A stretch of DNA of 64,000 bases from Legionella tucsonensis (GTDB lineage Bacteria > Pseudomonadota > Gammaproteobacteria > Legionellales > Legionellaceae): NCBI RefSeq assembly GCF_001468035.1, contig NZ_LNZA01000001.1:2625838-2689837 (forward strand), given 5' to 3'. The position numbers were made by a program, and so were the translations under genes. The notes under the pieces were generated by a model. It saw nothing but the letters and a program-made list of their open reading frames with translations, did not search any database and was not told where the DNA came from. Every line of letters starts with the position of its first letter. Positions within the stretch are counted from its first letter, which is position 1. Positions 62,830 to 64,000 of the stretch are shown here, piece by piece.

Positions 62830-63171
62830 TTATTTACTAAATTCTTCAAAAGCTTCTAAAGCTTCAGCAGCGTACATCAAAGATGGGCCGCCCCCCATAT
62901 ATACAGCCATACCTAAGGTTTCTAAAAGTTCTTCGCGTGTTGTTTGTAATTTAATTAATGTTTGAGAATGAAAGCCGATACAACCAGGGCATTGTTTGGC
63001 GACAGCTAAAGCCATAGCAATTAATTCTTTCGTTTTTTTGTCTAATGCACCGTCTTTAGTTGCTGCTTGGGCTATAGCTGAAAATCCAGACATTACTTCT
63101 GGCATTTCCTTGCGCATTTTCGCTAATTGGGTACTAATATCTTTAGTTATTTGAGAAAATTTATCTGACAT
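62830..63171 (-). CDS. AhpD-like carboxymuconolactone decarboxylase-family protein
   Basis: 113 residues. The CMD-domain motif is AMALAVAKQCPGCIGFHSQT, where CPGC-x-x-x-H is the CxxC plus His of AhpD-like peroxidases. The surrounding helices fit the family. It is a single-domain small protein, probably thiol-dependent antioxidant. It is distinct from ahpD at 12791. The start codon has an AAAGGAG upstream. Confidence 0.88.
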   Translation of the reverse strand: MSDKFSQITKDISTQLAKMRKEMPEVMSGFSAIAQAATKDGALDKKTKELIAMALAVAKQCPGCIGFHSQTLIKLQTTREELLETLGMAVYMGGGPSLMYAAEALEAFEEFSK

Positions 63172-63381
63172 TTAAGAAATCTCCTTTTGAAACCACTTAT
63201 TTAAATTTCATCTTACTTGTTATTATGAGGCAACACGTAAATGGTTTAGTTTAAGTAATTATTTTTAATAATAAATACCGAGAAGCACTCTCGGACCCTA
63301 TTTACATTGCTACTAAGCTAGCGAAATGAAAAACAGGTCCCTAAATTTACCGCATTACTTTGTTTAGAAAAAGATTATTGT

Positions 63382-63918
63382 TTAAGAAACAGCACGATTT
63401 AATGTTTCTTTTGCTAAAGTCAGGCGACGCTCTACTTCCCCTAATTCTGCTTGTAAATGCAAAATTGCACCTGAATTACGATTATGTTTCAAATGTACCA
63501 ATGTCTTAGCCATTGCTTGCTGTTGCTCTAAAAGCGTATGAATTTCCATTTCAAGCTCATTTATCCATTGTTGTCTGGTACTCAACATCTTTATACCAAA
63601 ATAAACTTTTTCTTTAGATTTACTTTTGCCTTGATGCATTTGGCATAAAACAACTAAGACATTAATTTTTTGTCTGATTCGCTCGGCCAAATAAAAAGCA
63701 CTGTGCATGTTTTGCTGCTTGGATAACGCATGGATGTCCGCTTTAATTTCTGCAATGCATGCAGAACCACTTGCGTCTGCATCAAAATGAAATAACCCTT
63801 TAGGTAACTGGTGACTTGAAAAAAATGAACCGAGCTCGCTAATTTTCCATTCCAACTCAGGTAATCGTTCCATTAACTGGCTCAATAATTCATTCGATGC
63901 TTCTGTGGGTGTATCCAT
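63382..63918 (-). CDS. priC: PriC-like primosomal replication protein
   Basis: 178 residues, all-helical, close to E. coli PriC (175). The order of shared elements fits: an N-terminal helix, LFHFDADASGSACI as in PriC's F-x-x-x-L-F region, a helix AFYLAERIRQKINVL, then aromatic/basic TRQQWINELEMEI and a terminal coiled helix LQAELGEVERRLTLAKETL. PriC helps restart stalled forks by recruiting DnaB. Similarity is moderate, so the name is probable. Confidence 0.7.
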   Translation of the reverse strand: MDTPTEASNELLSQLMERLPELEWKISELGSFFSSHQLPKGLFHFDADASGSACIAEIKADIHALSKQQNMHSAFYLAERIRQKINVLVVLCQMHQGKSKSKEKVYFGIKMLSTRQQWINELEMEIHTLLEQQQAMAKTLVHLKHNRNSGAILHLQAELGEVERRLTLAKETLNRAVS

Positions 63919-63966
63919 GCTTTTTTCTCAAATGCCCTTCTTACTGGGGATCAGGAACATATACAA

Positions 63967-64000
63967 ATGTTTAATCAGGAAGAGCAGCGTCCAATACAAC
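63967..64000 (+). CDS. Possible gene start running off the window
   Basis: An ATG at 63967 opens MFNQEEQRPIQ in frame to the end of the window, with AGGA 11 bases upstream. It is divergent from the PriC-like gene. Only 11 codons are visible, so this may be chance. Confidence 0.3.
   Translation, partial: MFNQEEQRPIQ

Noticed and set aside
62830-63171. Second ahpD
   Set aside because: It has the CxxC-His motif but is only 113 residues and has no AhpC partner beside it; kept as a generic carboxymuconolactone decarboxylase-family protein.

Overview
The window is from a Legionella species. It carries the whole icmT-to-icmB block of the Dot/Icm type IVB secretion system, and also an Entner-Doudoroff/glucoamylase cluster, an ahpC2-ahpD/oxyR locus, candidate Dot/Icm effectors and AT-rich intergenic DNA with recurrent short palindromic repeats. 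The species cannot be fixed by eye. Several details suggest it is not L. pneumophila: an unrelated gene follows icmB where tphA/icmF would be expected, IcmR is divergent, and smc/zipA lies nearby.

Region 1 (1-4.9 kb): the start of zipA and complete smc, then a decayed stretch with remnants of a MazF/PemK toxin and a frameshifted serine resolvase. Region 2 (4.9-12.0 kb): a TetR regulator and a tandem ABM-domain protein that share an operator motif, a secreted acid phosphatase, a histone-deacetylase-like protein (possible LphD-type effector), a coiled-coil/membrane-hairpin candidate effector, a dicarboxylate symporter and a PspC protein. Region 3 (12.0-19.5 kb): a decayed membrane-protein gene, ahpC2-ahpD divergent from oxyR, a secreted cupin, an LTXXQ/Spy-like periplasmic protein, a MITE-like element, an OmpR-type two-component system, and a secreted protein with a possible LURP-one/Tubby-like fold.

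Region 4 (19.7-37.7 kb): the Dot/Icm cluster, all on the minus strand, transcribed as icmT-S-R-Q-P-O-N-M-L-K-E-G-C-D-J-B. It encodes the core-complex proteins DotH (icmK) and DotG (icmE), DotF (icmG), the inner-membrane proteins, the coupling complex (DotL/icmO, DotM/icmP, DotN/icmJ, IcmS), the ATPase DotO (icmB) and the IcmR/IcmQ pair. A CpxR-like box precedes icmR, a MITE lies between icmQ and icmP, and an intrinsic terminator separates icmD from icmJ. IcmF and DotU are not in the window.

Region 5 (37.9-43.4 kb): a cold-shock protein, ferrochelatase (hemH) and an RND efflux pair. Region 6 (43.6-52.2 kb): secreted glucoamylase (gamA) convergent with the zwf-pgl-edd-glk-eda-sugar transporter operon, a route from host glycogen or starch to pyruvate. 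Region 7 (52.5-56.8 kb): a small HTH protein, a zeta-toxin-like P-loop protein (possible effector), a frameshifted TauD-like pseudogene and a DHA2 drug exporter. Region 8 (56.9-64 kb): rimK, the cytochrome-oxidase assembly block (SURF1, a thioredoxin-like protein, CtaA, CtaB, SCO), small membrane and secreted proteins, an AhpD-like carboxymuconolactone decarboxylase and a PriC-like protein. No rRNA, tRNA or CRISPR array was recognised.
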